Positions 18,177 through 27,711 of a stretch of 64,000 nt of DNA are shown here, piece by piece (the stretch's first letter is position 1; every line of letters begins with the position of its first letter). The DNA is from Lentibacter algarum (GTDB lineage: Bacteria > Pseudomonadota > Alphaproteobacteria > Rhodobacterales > Rhodobacteraceae), in NCBI RefSeq assembly GCF_018860975.1, contig NZ_JAHKQI010000005.1, positions 310,001 through 374,000 on the forward strand, given 5' to 3'. The notes beneath the pieces were generated by a model. That model did not search any database. It had not been told where the DNA came from and worked only from the letters and a program-made list of their open reading frames with translations. The translations under genes and the position numbers were made by a program.

Positions 18177-20378
18177 ATGAGCCTGGCTAACAAGCTTACG
18201 CAAGAGCGGCGATCACGCCTGGCTGCGGAACGGCTGCTCGAACAAAAACAAGCCGAGCTGTTCTCAGCAAACAGCAAACTCGGTGCGCACGCGAAGAAGC
18301 TGAGTGACGAGATCGTGGAAACCCGCGCCGAAGTGAAAAACGTGCGCGATGAAAACCAGCGCGTGAAGTCGGATTTGTCTGTTGCGCATCAGAAAATCGA
18401 GATCGCCGAGCGTCGGCTTTGGATGTCGATCGAGTCGATCAATGACGGTTTTGCTTTCTTTAACCCAGACAGTCAGATGATCATTGCCAACAAGGCTTAT
18501 CTCTCTGTCTTTGACGGCCTCGAGGAAGTGCAGACAGGGCTGACGTATGTTCGCATGTTGCAGCTGCTCACCGAGGAAGGAATTGTTGATATTGGCTCGC
18601 TCGCGCCGGCTGCTTGGCGCGCAACAATGCTTGAGCGTTGGCAGCGGCCTGACCCGCCACCTGAAACCATCAGGCTTTGGAACGGTGAATATGTGAAGCT
18701 GATTGACCAACGCGGACACGGCGGCGATGTTGTCAGCCTTGCGCTGAACATAACCGAAGCTGTCAACAACGAGCGCCAATTGCGTGAAGCGCGTGATAAG
18801 GCCGAAGCCGCGACGCGCGCGAAATCGTCTTTCCTGGCAAACATGAGCCATGAGATCAGAACCCCGATGAATGGGGTTGTTGGCATGGCCGAATTGCTGG
18901 CTGAAACCGACCTTGACGAAGAGCAAACGCTTTTTGTCCGCACAATCAAAAACTCGGGTGAGGCGTTGCTGGTGATCATCAATGATGTGCTCGATTACTC
19001 AAAGCTCGGCGCCGACAAAATGATGCTGCAGAACGAGCCATTTGACCTGGAAAACGCGATCCATGAAGTGGTGATGCTCTTACAACCGACAGCGCAAGAG
19101 AAAGGAATAAGCGTTGCTGTCGACTACGATCTCTTCATGCCGACGTCTTATCAGGGTGATGTCGGACGCATTAGGCAAGTGCTGACCAACCTTATCGGAA
19201 ATGCCATCAAGTTCACCGGCGAAGGCCATGTTCTGATCCGTGTGGTTGGAGTCGAAAATGCGGCCGACAAGAAAACGCGGGTTCATATCAACGTTGAAGA
19301 CACGGGCATCGGCATTCCTGAAGAGAAACTGGTGCATGTGTTTGGTGAGTTCAATCAGGTCGATGATGCGGAGAACCGCAGTTATGAAGGCACCGGTCTT
19401 GGCCTGTCGATCAGTCAGAAGCTGATCAAAATGATGGGCGGTGAAATCTGGGTTGATTCTGTGATCGGAGAAGGTTCAAACTTCGGTTTCAAGATCAACC
19501 TTACGTCGCATGGCCCTGCTGAAACCTTTGACGCATTTGATCTGGGAAACCTGTCCAAAGCTGTGGTGCTGGAGCGTTCAGATTTGCTCGCACGGCTTGT
19601 GGTCAGGCAGTTGTCGGCTTTTGGGCTTGGCTGTCAGGCGAGCAAGACGGTTCCAGATGTTATTACCTCGGTAAGAAAGGGCGCCGACATTGTCCTCGCA
19701 GACGCAGAAACTGCAGGGGCAAACCTTATTCCAGCGCTTGAGGATGAAGGGTTTAAGGGCGCGCTGGTGTTGCTGACGGCGCAATTGGGAAGTGTCCAGA
19801 AACCTTACAACAGCAGCCTAAACGTTCATCAGTTACAAAAGCCGATCTCGCGCCGCGCCCTACTAGAGAAGCTATCGCAAATCGGCCATGAGACCCCCGA
19901 CCTTGCGGTTCAGATCGCAGCGAAGGCAGCGGAAAGTGAAGCGCAGACCGAGCCGCAAGAAGGGGGCAACCAGCGGCGGGTTATGAGAGTGTTGGCAGCG
20001 GAAGACAACAAGACCAATCGCCTGGTGTTTCAGAAGATGGTCAAGCCTCTCGATATCGAGCTCAAGTTTGCTGAAAACGGTGAAGAAGCCGTCGCGTTCT
20101 ATCAGGAGTTTGAACCAGATATGATTTTCATGGACGTTTCCATGCCAATCATGGATGGCAAAACAGCGACACGGGCAATACGGGAGCTCGAACGAGGGGG
20201 CGACAGGCATGTGCCGATATTCGCGCTGACGGCGCATGCAGTTGACGGCGACAAGGACGACATTATGGCTTGCGGTATGGATCACTACCTGACCAAACCG
20301 TTGCGCAAAGCGGAAATATTTTCAGCCATTGGCCAAAGCCAGCCCGCGAGTACCCGAGAGATTGCGCCTGATATCTAG
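18177..20378 (+). CDS. Cytoplasmic hybrid sensor histidine kinase (PAS-HisKA-HATPase-pseudoREC-REC)
   Basis: 733 residues without a membrane segment. Residues 1-80 are a charged coiled coil, 80-195 resemble a PAS domain, and the phospho-acceptor His225 lies in FLANMSHEIRTPMNG. The ATPase domain has NLIGNAIKFT and GTGLGLSISQKLI. A degenerate receiver-like block (about 455-575) lacks the usual acidic pocket. The C-terminal receiver (601-725) has Asp653 in FMDVSMPIMDG. This is the ArcB/BarA-like hybrid type, soluble here, so it probably senses an internal signal and passes phosphate to an Hpt protein elsewhere. GGAGGA lies 6 nt before the ATG. Its stop overlaps the yaaA stop by 4 nt. Confidence 0.88.
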   Translation: MSLANKLTQERRSRLAAERLLEQKQAELFSANSKLGAHAKKLSDEIVETRAEVKNVRDENQRVKSDLSVAHQKIEIAERRLWMSIESINDGFAFFNPDSQMIIANKAYLSVFDGLEEVQTGLTYVRMLQLLTEEGIVDIGSLAPAAWRATMLERWQRPDPPPETIRLWNGEYVKLIDQRGHGGDVVSLALNITEAVNNERQLREARDKAEAATRAKSSFLANMSHEIRTPMNGVVGMAELLAETDLDEEQTLFVRTIKNSGEALLVIINDVLDYSKLGADKMMLQNEPFDLENAIHEVVMLLQPTAQEKGISVAVDYDLFMPTSYQGDVGRIRQVLTNLIGNAIKFTGEGHVLIRVVGVENAADKKTRVHINVEDTGIGIPEEKLVHVFGEFNQVDDAENRSYEGTGLGLSISQKLIKMMGGEIWVDSVIGEGSNFGFKINLTSHGPAETFDAFDLGNLSKAVVLERSDLLARLVVRQLSAFGLGCQASKTVPDVITSVRKGADIVLADAETAGANLIPALEDEGFKGALVLLTAQLGSVQKPYNSSLNVHQLQKPISRRALLEKLSQIGHETPDLAVQIAAKAAESEAQTEPQEGGNQRRVMRVLAAEDNKTNRLVFQKMVKPLDIELKFAENGEEAVAFYQEFEPDMIFMDVSMPIMDGKTATRAIRELERGGDRHVPIFALTAHAVDGDKDDIMACGMDHYLTKPLRKAEIFSAIGQSQPASTREIAPDI

Positions 20379-21130
20379 GCTTCGCGCAAGAAAGCGGGCC
20401 CGTTTTCTGACGACAGTTTGGGGGAATAGACATATCCGCCGCTGTCAAACTCGGTGAGGGCCGCTGTATCGGTGAGCCGCCGTTGTATGATGTAACGAGC
20501 CATAGCGCCGCGCGCTTTCTTTGCGAAAAAGCTGATGATCTTCGGGCCATTCTCGCGAGCCTCATAAAACACCGGTGTGATCACCGGCACATCAAGTGCT
20601 TTGGTGTTGACGGCGCCGAAGTATTCTTGACTGGCACAGTTAACAATTGCTGTCGCGCCGGCCGCTTTCGCTTGGGTGTTCAAGGCTTCGGATATCTGAT
20701 CGCCCCAGAATTCATAAAGGTTCTTGCCTTTCGGGGTTTTGAAGCGCGTGCCCATCTCGAGACGATAGGGCTCGATCATGTCGAGCGGGCGCAACAGCCC
20801 ATACAAACCGGACAATATGCGCAGTCGGTCGTTGGCAAAGGCGAGTTCGTCTGCATCTAGGCTTTGGGCTTCAAGACCCGCGTAGGTGTCGCCATCAAAC
20901 ATCAGCGCCGCGGGGGCTTTTGGCATTTCACCGTGGGCTTGAAACCGGTCGTAATTCAGGGTCGCAAGCGCATCACTCAGATGCATGAGCTTGGCGAGTT
21001 TTCCGGCGCTCAGTTTCTTGGCCTCTTGCACCAGAGCGGCAGTTTGGCTTGCAAATTGCGGCTCGGTAACGGGGTGCTCAGTCGTTGCATCTTCCCTAAG
21101 CCGTTTGGCAGGCGAAATCAGTGTAATCAT
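20375..21130 (-). CDS. yaaA: Peroxide stress protein YaaA (UPF0246)
   Basis: The 251-residue protein starts MITLISPAKRLRE and matches the YaaA/DUF328 family over its length, including LSDALATLNYDRF, FDGDTYAGLEA, LRILSGLYGLLRPLDMIEPYRLEMGT and the C-terminal FFAKKARGAMARYI. In E. coli YaaA lowers free iron and protects DNA during hydrogen peroxide stress, and the fold binds DNA. It begins 3 nt after the recQ stop on the same strand, so a recQ-yaaA repair operon is likely. Confidence 0.93.
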   Translation of the reverse strand: MITLISPAKRLREDATTEHPVTEPQFASQTAALVQEAKKLSAGKLAKLMHLSDALATLNYDRFQAHGEMPKAPAALMFDGDTYAGLEAQSLDADELAFANDRLRILSGLYGLLRPLDMIEPYRLEMGTRFKTPKGKNLYEFWGDQISEALNTQAKAAGATAIVNCASQEYFGAVNTKALDVPVITPVFYEARENGPKIISFFAKKARGAMARYIIQRRLTDTAALTEFDSGGYVYSPKLSSENGPAFLREA

Positions 21131-21133
21131 GCT

Positions 21134-23173
21134 TCAAACATCCTGTCTTATATGTTCCAAAAACGCTTCACCGAACCGTTCGGCGCGCTTTTCCCCGATC
21201 AACCGCTCGATCGCACTTAGGCTCTGTGGTTTGGACTTGGCAAGTTTGGCGAGCATTGACGTTGGGCAACTGAGCGGCTTCTCAATGCCGTTTTCGCCGC
21301 GTGTCAGTTCTGATTGCGCGACTTCGAGTCGGTCAAAAAGAGCCCCTGCGCTGCTTATCGCCAGTTTGGCGCGGGTCGGGTGCAGTTTGGGCGTGTCACC
21401 GTTGATCACCAACAAAAACTCCTGCCCGTATTTCTCAAGCTTCTTGGCACCGACACCCTGAATACTGGCCATCTCGTCGAGCGAGGCAGGGCGGCGTTTG
21501 GCCATTTCAATCAAGGTTCGGTCGTTGAATACGATATAGGCTGGTAGCGAAGCCGCCTCGGCCAAGAAACGGCGTTTTGCTTTAAGCGCAGAAAACAACG
21601 GCGCATCCTCGTCGGGCACCAATGCGCGTACTTTCGGGCTGCGGGGTTGTCGTTGCAGCACTTCCTTGCGCAATGACACCGTGTCTTGCCCTTTCAGCAA
21701 CGGGTGAGCCTTGAGCGTGATGCGCAACGCACCGTGACGGGAGGGATCAGGGCGCAAAAAATCATGGCCCATGAGCTGCCGGATGATCATCTGCCATTGC
21801 TGCGCAGAATGCTCGGAGCCAACACCGAACGTGGGCAATGCGTCATGGCCAAACTGTTGAATCTTATCGGTCATTTTGCCCGTCAAAACATCAGCGATAT
21901 GGCCCGCGCCAAACCGCTCTTCGGTGCGCAAAACGGCCGAGAGAGCCTTGCGAGCCGCATCGGTTCCGTCAAATGTTTCGGGTGGGTTTTCGCAAAGGTC
22001 ACAGTTACCGCAGGGGCTCGCGTCTTCCCCGAAATAGCCGAGCAAAAGTTGCCGCCGACAACCCTGCGCTTCTGCTATTCCGAGAAGGGCGTTCAAGCGG
22101 CCATGATCGGATTCCTTGCGCTCGTATGGGGCGAGGCCTTCATCAATCTGCGCGCGTCGCAGGCGGATGTCTTCCTGACCATAGAGCGTGTAGGCTTCAG
22201 CGCGGGCACCGTCGCGGCCAGCGCGGCCGATCTCCTGATAATAGCCTTCGACAGACTTGGGCAAATCGGCGTGGGCGACCCAGCGGATGTCGGGCTTATC
22301 AACGCCCATGCCAAATGCGATTGTCGCGACAACAATGAGGTCGTCTTCCGAGTTAAAGCGCCGCTCCACTTCGCGGCGTTCGGTCGGGTCCATCGCGCCG
22401 TGATAGTGACAAGCATTGTGCTTCTCATCTCGCAGCGCTTTGGCGAGGCCCTCGGTTTTGGCGCGGGTGGCACAGTAGGTTATCCCGCACTGGCCACGGC
22501 GGGTGGCGGCAAAGTCGAGGATCTGCTGTCGAGGTTTGTTCTTTGGCGCAAAAGCGAGATGAATGTTGGGCCGGTCAAACCCCTTGAGAAAGCTGGTCGG
22601 AGGCTTTCCTTGAAACAGACGTTCGACGATCTCGCCGCGGGTTTCTTCATCGGCTGTGGCAGTGAAAGCGGCTAGAGGCACGTTGAGAAATTGCCGCAAC
22701 TCACCGATGCGCAGGTAATCGGGCCGAAAATCATGCCCCCACTGGCTGACGCAGTGAGCTTCATCAACGGCGATGAGCTTAACATTTGCGTCGCGCAACA
22801 GTGATTTCGTTACATACGACGACAACCGCTCGGGGGCGAGATATAGCAGCTTGATCCGGCCCTGCCGAACGGCCGCGGTGACAGCATCGTTCTCTTCCTC
22901 CGAGTTGGCTGAAGTGATCGCGCCGGCTTCGACACCAGCGGCCTGAAGCCCGGCAACCTGATCGCGCATTAAAGCAATCAGGGGTGAAATCACCAGTGTG
23001 ACCCCTTCACCCAAGATCGCAGGAAGCTGAAAGCAAAGCGACTTGCCTCCGCCCGTTGGCATGATGGCGAGCACATCTTCACCGGCGATGACCGAGCGCA
23101 CGATCTCTTCCTGACCGGAGCGGAAGCCGTCAAAGCCGAATACGTCTTTTAGGAGTGCCTGTGCCTGCTGCAT
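21134..23173 (-). CDS. recQ: ATP-dependent DNA helicase RecQ
   Basis: The 679-residue superfamily 2, 3'-5' helicase has Walker A TGGGKS at 40-45, DEAH at 137-140 (AVDEAHCVSQWGHDFR), motif VI QEIGRAGRDG, a zinc-binding cluster (CRRQLLLGYFGED..CGNCDLC), an RQC winged helix and a C-terminal HRDC domain (AKRRPASLDEMASIQGVG). It unwinds DNA at stalled forks and feeds RecF-type recombination. The length and domain set are normal. yaaA follows after 3 nt. Confidence 0.96.
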   Translation of the reverse strand: MQQAQALLKDVFGFDGFRSGQEEIVRSVIAGEDVLAIMPTGGGKSLCFQLPAILGEGVTLVISPLIALMRDQVAGLQAAGVEAGAITSANSEEENDAVTAAVRQGRIKLLYLAPERLSSYVTKSLLRDANVKLIAVDEAHCVSQWGHDFRPDYLRIGELRQFLNVPLAAFTATADEETRGEIVERLFQGKPPTSFLKGFDRPNIHLAFAPKNKPRQQILDFAATRRGQCGITYCATRAKTEGLAKALRDEKHNACHYHGAMDPTERREVERRFNSEDDLIVVATIAFGMGVDKPDIRWVAHADLPKSVEGYYQEIGRAGRDGARAEAYTLYGQEDIRLRRAQIDEGLAPYERKESDHGRLNALLGIAEAQGCRRQLLLGYFGEDASPCGNCDLCENPPETFDGTDAARKALSAVLRTEERFGAGHIADVLTGKMTDKIQQFGHDALPTFGVGSEHSAQQWQMIIRQLMGHDFLRPDPSRHGALRITLKAHPLLKGQDTVSLRKEVLQRQPRSPKVRALVPDEDAPLFSALKAKRRFLAEAASLPAYIVFNDRTLIEMAKRRPASLDEMASIQGVGAKKLEKYGQEFLLVINGDTPKLHPTRAKLAISSAGALFDRLEVAQSELTRGENGIEKPLSCPTSMLAKLAKSKPQSLSAIERLIGEKRAERFGEAFLEHIRQDV

Positions 23174-23247
23174 GAAGCTGGGTTTGCCCGTTTTTTGGTT
23201 TGACCCAATCTCACACTATCAGCGCGCAAGTGCAAGCGCGCGAGCGC

Positions 23248-23526
23248 TTACAAAAAGAGAGAAGGCACGATGAAATCACGCAGTGAAATGATAATTATGA
23301 AGACAATCAACGGCGCAAGATCAAGTGGACGTGTATCAGGCAAGATCCGGCGAATGGGGGCGAACAGAGGCTCAAACAGGCGCGTTAGCCCTTGCCAAAT
23401 TTGTGCAACCAATGGCTGCCCGAGGTTGAGCACTTGAAAGTTGATCAGCCAACTCATGACAATATGCGCGAACAACAAGTAGAACGCGACATTGAGGATC
23501 AGGAAGAGTGGACCAGCGATAGCCAT
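23248..23526 (-). CDS. YggT family membrane protein
   Basis: A 92-residue protein with two hydrophobic segments (about 5-30 and 65-90) separated by a polar loop holding FEPLFAPIRRILPDTRPLDLAPL, which fits the YggT (DUF) family. The family is linked by gene neighbourhood and genetics to membrane or cell division functions, but its biochemical activity is not settled. It is monocistronic here and read divergently from the MFS gene. Confidence 0.88.
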   Translation of the reverse strand: MAIAGPLFLILNVAFYLLFAHIVMSWLINFQVLNLGQPLVAQIWQGLTRLFEPLFAPIRRILPDTRPLDLAPLIVFIIIISLRDFIVPSLFL

Positions 23527-23685
23527 GTGGCGAGCCTTTCAGTTTTGATTTCACTATAGGTATGTATTTGACGGCAAAAGAACAAGAAAGCGTTGCCAAG
23601 TATTGAGTTCAAACGCAAGAGCGCCCCAGCGAAGGCTTGCGTGATGCGTGATTTGCCTGTCTAACCTTTGTAAACGGGGGATATC

Positions 23686-25062
23686 ATGCAGACGTCAGCA
23701 AACATAAGCGCCAAAAAACGCCTTTGGGGTTGGTTCTTTTTTGATTGGGCGAGCCAGCCATATCATACGCTCTTGGTTACGTTTATCTTCGGGCCGTTCT
23801 TCGCCGGTGTCGCAGCCGAGCACTTTATAGGAACGGGCCTTGATGAGAAGGCGGCTGATGCACAAGCGCAGAGCATGTGGTCGTTCGCGCTCAGTATTGT
23901 CGGCGTCTTCATCGGCCTCGGCGCGCCACTATTGGGTGCGCTTGCCGACAGCTCAGGGCGGCGCGTGCCTTGGGTGTTCGGCTTTTCGATACTCTATGTC
24001 GTTGGAGCTTTTGGTCTTTGGTTTATGCTGCCTGATGGTTCAAACCTGTGGTGGGGGCTCTTGGCTTTTGGTATTGGTTTTATTGGTGCTGAGTGGGCGT
24101 TGATTTTTATCAACTCGCAGCTGCCCTCGTTACAAAGCGACAAGGGCACCGGGGCTATTTCCGGCTCGGGATTTGCCTTTGGTTACCTTGGCGGCATCAT
24201 CACTTTGATCATTATGTTGCTGCTTTTCGTCGAGCAAGGTAACGGCAAAACCCTGATTGGTCTTGATCCTGCCTTTGGGCTTGATGCCGCGCAAAGGGAA
24301 GGCACACGCATTGTCGGGCCGCTCGTCGCGATCTGGTATGCAGTGTTCATGGTTCCCTACTTTTTGTGGGTGCGAGATGATGTCAGCGTCGATACATCAC
24401 GCCCAAGTGTGTCGGCTGCTTTTGCCTCGCTCGGACGGGCTTTGAAGGGCCTCAAGAGCAACAAAAGTCTCACATCCTACCTCGCGTCGTCGATGTTCTA
24501 CCGGGATGGATTGAACGGGCTCTACGGCTTTGGGGGCGTCTACGCAGCGCTGGTTCTCAACTGGGAAATCACTCAGATCGGCGTGTTCGGCATCATCGGC
24601 GGTATCTCGGCGGTGTTCTTCAGTTGGTTTGGCGGGCGGCTTGACAGCAAGCTTGGCCCCAAGCCCGTGATCATTGGCGGGATTTGGATATTGATTGTGG
24701 TTTGCATCACCATTGTCAGCATGTCGCGCGAGATGATCTTCGGTATACCTCTGGCAGAAGGATCGTCGTTTCCTGATGTGGTTTTCTACATCTGCGGCGC
24801 GCTTATCGGCGGGCTTGGTGGCACGCTTCAAGCGGCTTCGCGCACGCTTATGGTGCGCCATGCCAAGCCAGAAGCACCAACCGAGAGCTTTGGCCTCTAT
24901 GGCCTAACGGGGCGCGCAACTGCATTTCTAGCGCCGTTTCTTATAGGTATTACAACGCTTGCAACTGGGTCGGCCAGACTTGGTGTCGCGCCGGTAATTG
25001 CCCTCTTTATTATCGGGCTGATCTTGTTACGATGGGTCAACCCAGAAGGGGATAGGAGCTAG
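23686..25062 (+). CDS. MFS transporter, UMF1/Atg22-like
   Basis: 458 residues with about 12 hydrophobic segments. The N-terminal WGWFFFDWASQPYHTLL and GAPLLGALADSSGRR segments match the UMF1 family of major facilitator proteins (related to fungal vacuolar effluxer Atg22). The substrates in bacteria are not established, and amino-acid or small-molecule efflux is a guess by homology. GGGGGAT is 4 nt before the ATG. mepA starts 5 nt after the stop, so the two are probably co-transcribed. Confidence 0.85.
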   Translation: MQTSANISAKKRLWGWFFFDWASQPYHTLLVTFIFGPFFAGVAAEHFIGTGLDEKAADAQAQSMWSFALSIVGVFIGLGAPLLGALADSSGRRVPWVFGFSILYVVGAFGLWFMLPDGSNLWWGLLAFGIGFIGAEWALIFINSQLPSLQSDKGTGAISGSGFAFGYLGGIITLIIMLLLFVEQGNGKTLIGLDPAFGLDAAQREGTRIVGPLVAIWYAVFMVPYFLWVRDDVSVDTSRPSVSAAFASLGRALKGLKSNKSLTSYLASSMFYRDGLNGLYGFGGVYAALVLNWEITQIGVFGIIGGISAVFFSWFGGRLDSKLGPKPVIIGGIWILIVVCITIVSMSREMIFGIPLAEGSSFPDVVFYICGALIGGLGGTLQAASRTLMVRHAKPEAPTESFGLYGLTGRATAFLAPFLIGITTLATGSARLGVAPVIALFIIGLILLRWVNPEGDRS

Positions 25063-25066
25063 GCCT

Positions 25067-25978
25067 TTGAAAAAGATGTGTGCAGTATTGGTTATCGCGT
25101 TGCTTGCCGGATGCGGCGGTGGAAAGCCGACGAAAGTAAACGCAGAGAGTGTTTACAAAGTGTCATCCGAGCTTGGGAATAAAATCGCCAAGTATCTGTT
25201 CGGCGAGAAGAAAACACCTTCAAAACAGGCGTCGGCGCCTTATGGATCATATGCCAAAGGTTGTCTTGCTGGCGGAATGCAATTGGCCGAAACTGGGCCA
25301 ACATGGCAAGCTATGCGCCTGAGCCGCAACCGCAATTACGGGCACCCAGAGCTGGTTGATTTTGTGCAAAAGCTGTCACGGAACGCTGCCCAGCAACCGG
25401 GTTGGGCAGGTATTTATGTCGGTGATATGAGCCAGCCGCGCGGCGGGCCCATGCTCTCAGGGCACCGTTCGCACCAGATCGGGCTTGATGCCGATATCTG
25501 GATGTTACCGCCCAAACGACTGAACCTGAGCGCCAAGGAACGCGAGAACTTGTCGTCGATATCATTGCGCCGTTCAAAGGGCGCATATACCAATGAAAAC
25601 TGGACGCGGGCACATATGGAAGTGATGAAAGCAGCGGCCAAAGACAGCCGTGTCGCGCGCATTTTTGTTTTTCCCGGTGCGAAGGTGAAGATGTGTAAGG
25701 AAGAGACAGGCGATCGTGCTTGGCTGCGCAAAATTCGGCCTTGGTACGGGCATCACTATCACTTTCATGTGCGACTGAAGTGCCCTAAAGGCATGCGTGG
25801 GTGTGTTGATCAGGCGGCGCCACCTGCTGGCGATGGATGTGCAGATGCGCAAAAATGGGTGAATGACATTTTGAAGCCACCGCCCCCGAACCCGAATGCC
25901 AAACCCGCAACCAAACGTCGTGAATACACTCTATCGGATCTGCCCAACCAATGCGTTGGTGTTTTGCAGGCGCAGTAG
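25067..25978 (+). CDS. mepA: Penicillin-insensitive murein endopeptidase MepA, lipoprotein form
   Basis: 303 residues from a TTG start with AGGAG 8 nt upstream. An ATG three codons later is the alternative. The signal ends in a lipobox, LLAGC, so the enzyme is probably anchored to a membrane. LAS-type zinc peptidase motifs are clear: HRSHQIGLDADIWM and the C-terminal WYGHHYHFHVRLKC. MepA cleaves D-Ala-meso-DAP crosslinks. The last 28 nt overlap the next gene's start. Confidence 0.92.
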   Translation: MKKMCAVLVIALLAGCGGGKPTKVNAESVYKVSSELGNKIAKYLFGEKKTPSKQASAPYGSYAKGCLAGGMQLAETGPTWQAMRLSRNRNYGHPELVDFVQKLSRNAAQQPGWAGIYVGDMSQPRGGPMLSGHRSHQIGLDADIWMLPPKRLNLSAKERENLSSISLRRSKGAYTNENWTRAHMEVMKAAAKDSRVARIFVFPGAKVKMCKEETGDRAWLRKIRPWYGHHYHFHVRLKCPKGMRGCVDQAAPPAGDGCADAQKWVNDILKPPPPNPNAKPATKRREYTLSDLPNQCVGVLQAQ

Positions 25979-26808
25979 GTTTAGCGCTTGCCGCTGTCGG
26001 GCTCTGGTATTGGAGCTCAGGAAGCGCGCAGGGCGTTGAATTTGTGAGCAAAATTCCTGCGATTGGGCCTGAAGGAGACACGCATTTTGGCGGCCTTTCG
26101 GGCTATGAAGTAGACAGCGATACACGATACTTTCTGACCGACAGAGGGCGGCTGTTTGCGGCGTCTCATAACGGGGTAACCAGCGTTGTTTTGCAGGACA
26201 AAGGTGGTAAACCACTCGCGCCCAAGCTCCGGGATTCTGAAGGGCTGACCATTGTGAGTGAAGGCGTTGTGGCGGTGTCGTTTGAAGGCGAACACCGTAT
26301 CGCGCTTTACGAATCTGACAGTGGTGTTTTGCTTTCTGACCTCCCGTCACCAAGCGCGTTTTCCGCACTGCAAGGCAACTCAGGGCTTGAGGCTTTGGCG
26401 GGCGGCGGCGGTTTGTTGTTGGCAATCCCTGAGCGCTCTGGCGCAAGCACAGCACCTTTCCCCGTGTTTGTGCTTGATCACCGGGGTTGGACAAATGTGA
26501 GTATTCCGCGACATGGAGCCTTTTTGCCTGTTGGCGCCGACTTTGGCCCGGACGGCCGTTTTTACTTGCTTGAGCGAGACTATCTTCTGGGCGGGTTTCG
26601 TTCGCGTATACGGCGGTTTGACTGGATCGATAGCGAGTTAACAAACGAAGAGACCCTGCTGAAGACCCGCTTTGGAGCGCATGGAAACCTTGAGGGCATC
26701 GCCGTGTTTGGTGAGGGCGGTGAGCGGGTTGTCGAGATGGTCAGCGACAACAACTTCCTGCCCGTGCAAGCGAGCGAGATTGTGCGCTACCGTATTGTTA
26801 GCCCTTGA
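25951..26808 (+). CDS. Esterase-like phytase family protein, exported
   Basis: 285 residues. An N-terminal hydrophobic segment (FAGAVGLALAAVGLWYW) is a signal peptide or anchor. The body matches the 'esterase-like activity of phytase' beta-propeller family, with FGGLSGYEVDSDTRYFLTDRG, DSEGLTI and the late FGAHGNLEGIAVF motif. The catalytic specificity in bacteria is not known. Its ATG lies 28 nt inside the end of mepA, so translation is probably coupled. Confidence 0.8.
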   Translation: MRWCFAGAVGLALAAVGLWYWSSGSAQGVEFVSKIPAIGPEGDTHFGGLSGYEVDSDTRYFLTDRGRLFAASHNGVTSVVLQDKGGKPLAPKLRDSEGLTIVSEGVVAVSFEGEHRIALYESDSGVLLSDLPSPSAFSALQGNSGLEALAGGGGLLLAIPERSGASTAPFPVFVLDHRGWTNVSIPRHGAFLPVGADFGPDGRFYLLERDYLLGGFRSRIRRFDWIDSELTNEETLLKTRFGAHGNLEGIAVFGEGGERVVEMVSDNNFLPVQASEIVRYRIVSP

Positions 26809-26893
26809 ATTGCTGCAGGCGTGGGGCTAAACGGCCAGCGTCTGGCACTATGCTAGGCCAAGTCTCCGCAACCTTGCTAAAACGGATAACAGC

Positions 26894-27517
26894 ATGAAAA
26901 GCACTTATATTCCTGGCATTATTGCCATGGCGGCGATCGTTGTCGCGTCAAACATTCTTGTTCAGTTTCTCTACGGTCAATGGCTCACTTGGGGCGCGTT
27001 TACCTATCCTTTTGCGTTCCTTGTCACCGATGTGATGAACCGTGTCTATGGGCCAAAAGCGGCGCAGAGAGTTGTTTTGGTTGGCTTTTTCGTGGGTCTT
27101 GCCTGCTCGCTTGTTGGCACGCAGATCATGGGCGAGTTCGGGCCGCTCGTGACGTGGCGGATTGCGCTTGGGTCGGGGTCGGCGTTTTTGACGGCGCAAC
27201 TGCTTGATATTGCTCTATTTAATAGGCTGAAGTCGGGCAACTGGTGGAAGGCGCCTTTGGTTTCGACGCTTGTTGGCGGCTCGATTGACAGTATCTTGTT
27301 CTTTTCAATCGCTTTTTCCGCCTCGCTTGCCTTCATCGAGCCGAGCAATGACGTCTCATGGGCGGGGGAGATGCTGCCGCTGCTCGGAATGGGGCCGACC
27401 GCGCCTTTGTGGGTGTCTTTGGGCGTCGCTGACTGGCTGGTGAAGATGGGCATCGCCCTCCTGGCGCTTCTGCCGTTTCGCTACATCGTGGGGGTGCTTA
27501 GCAAGCCGACCACATGA
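26894..27517 (+). CDS. Queuosine precursor transporter (YhhQ/DUF165 family)
   Basis: 207 residues with about six membrane segments and the family signature PFAFLVTDVMNRVYGPKAA near residue 40. E. coli YhhQ imports preQ0/preQ1 for queuosine tRNA modification. No queuosine synthesis gene is adjacent, and I saw no convincing preQ1 riboswitch in the 85-nt leader, only a short GCCAG-CGT-CTGGC hairpin. Start ATG with a weak GGAT upstream. Confidence 0.9.
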   Translation: MKSTYIPGIIAMAAIVVASNILVQFLYGQWLTWGAFTYPFAFLVTDVMNRVYGPKAAQRVVLVGFFVGLACSLVGTQIMGEFGPLVTWRIALGSGSAFLTAQLLDIALFNRLKSGNWWKAPLVSTLVGGSIDSILFFSIAFSASLAFIEPSNDVSWAGEMLPLLGMGPTAPLWVSLGVADWLVKMGIALLALLPFRYIVGVLSKPTT

Positions 27518-27523
27518 TTTTGT

Positions 27524-27552
27524 TTGACATATGCTGAAGCTATGGCAATCTG
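27524..27552 (+). promoter_or_regulatory. Promoter-like element for a small transcription unit
   Basis: A perfect -35 hexamer TTGACA (27524-27529) lies 7 nt after the transporter stop. A poor -10 (AATCTG, or CAATCT) follows after a 16-17 bp spacer. Downstream are a strong ribosome-binding site, a tiny ORF and a strong terminator, which together suggest an independent unit. Confidence 0.45.
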
Positions 27553-27593
27553 AGCCTAGGTGAAACAATTGATAGGAGGTGCTCTAGTGTCTA

Positions 27594-27686
27594 ATGGGAA
27601 ACTGGAGGATGGTGTTGGGACAGTTCTGGAGGCGCTTGGCTGAGGCAGCCCTTGGCAAAGTAAATCCATGGATTGGTGAGCCCTAA
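27594..27686 (+). CDS. Putative 30-residue Trp-rich small protein
   Basis: The ORF begins MGNWRMVLGQFWRRLAEA and ends NPWIGEP, with three Trp, four Arg and one Lys, giving an amphipathic basic helix-like peptide. AGGAGGT (27574-27580) lies 13 nt before the ATG, longer than ideal. The same site is 6 nt before a GTG at 27587 that opens an overlapping 18-codon frame ending at 27643. It stands between a TTGACA element and a strong terminator. I do not recognise it, and it could instead be an RNA gene. Confidence 0.4.
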   Translation: MGNWRMVLGQFWRRLAEAALGKVNPWIGEP

Positions 27687-27711
27687 CCAGCCCACCTCCG
27701 CAAATCTCTAG

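Noticed and set aside
21686-22675. A 329-codon plus-strand frame inside recQ
   Set aside because: recQ motifs are complete on the minus strand, so this is an antisense artefact.
26832-26846. Small GCCAG-CGT-CTGGC hairpin before the queuosine transporter as a preQ1 riboswitch
   Set aside because: It lacks the conserved preQ1 pseudoknot sequence and is probably a weak transcript end or chance.
27587-27643. 18-codon ORF starting at GTG with ideal SD spacing
   Set aside because: It could be the real translated frame, but the product has no distinctive character. I kept the longer ATG frame as the main call and noted this as an alternative.
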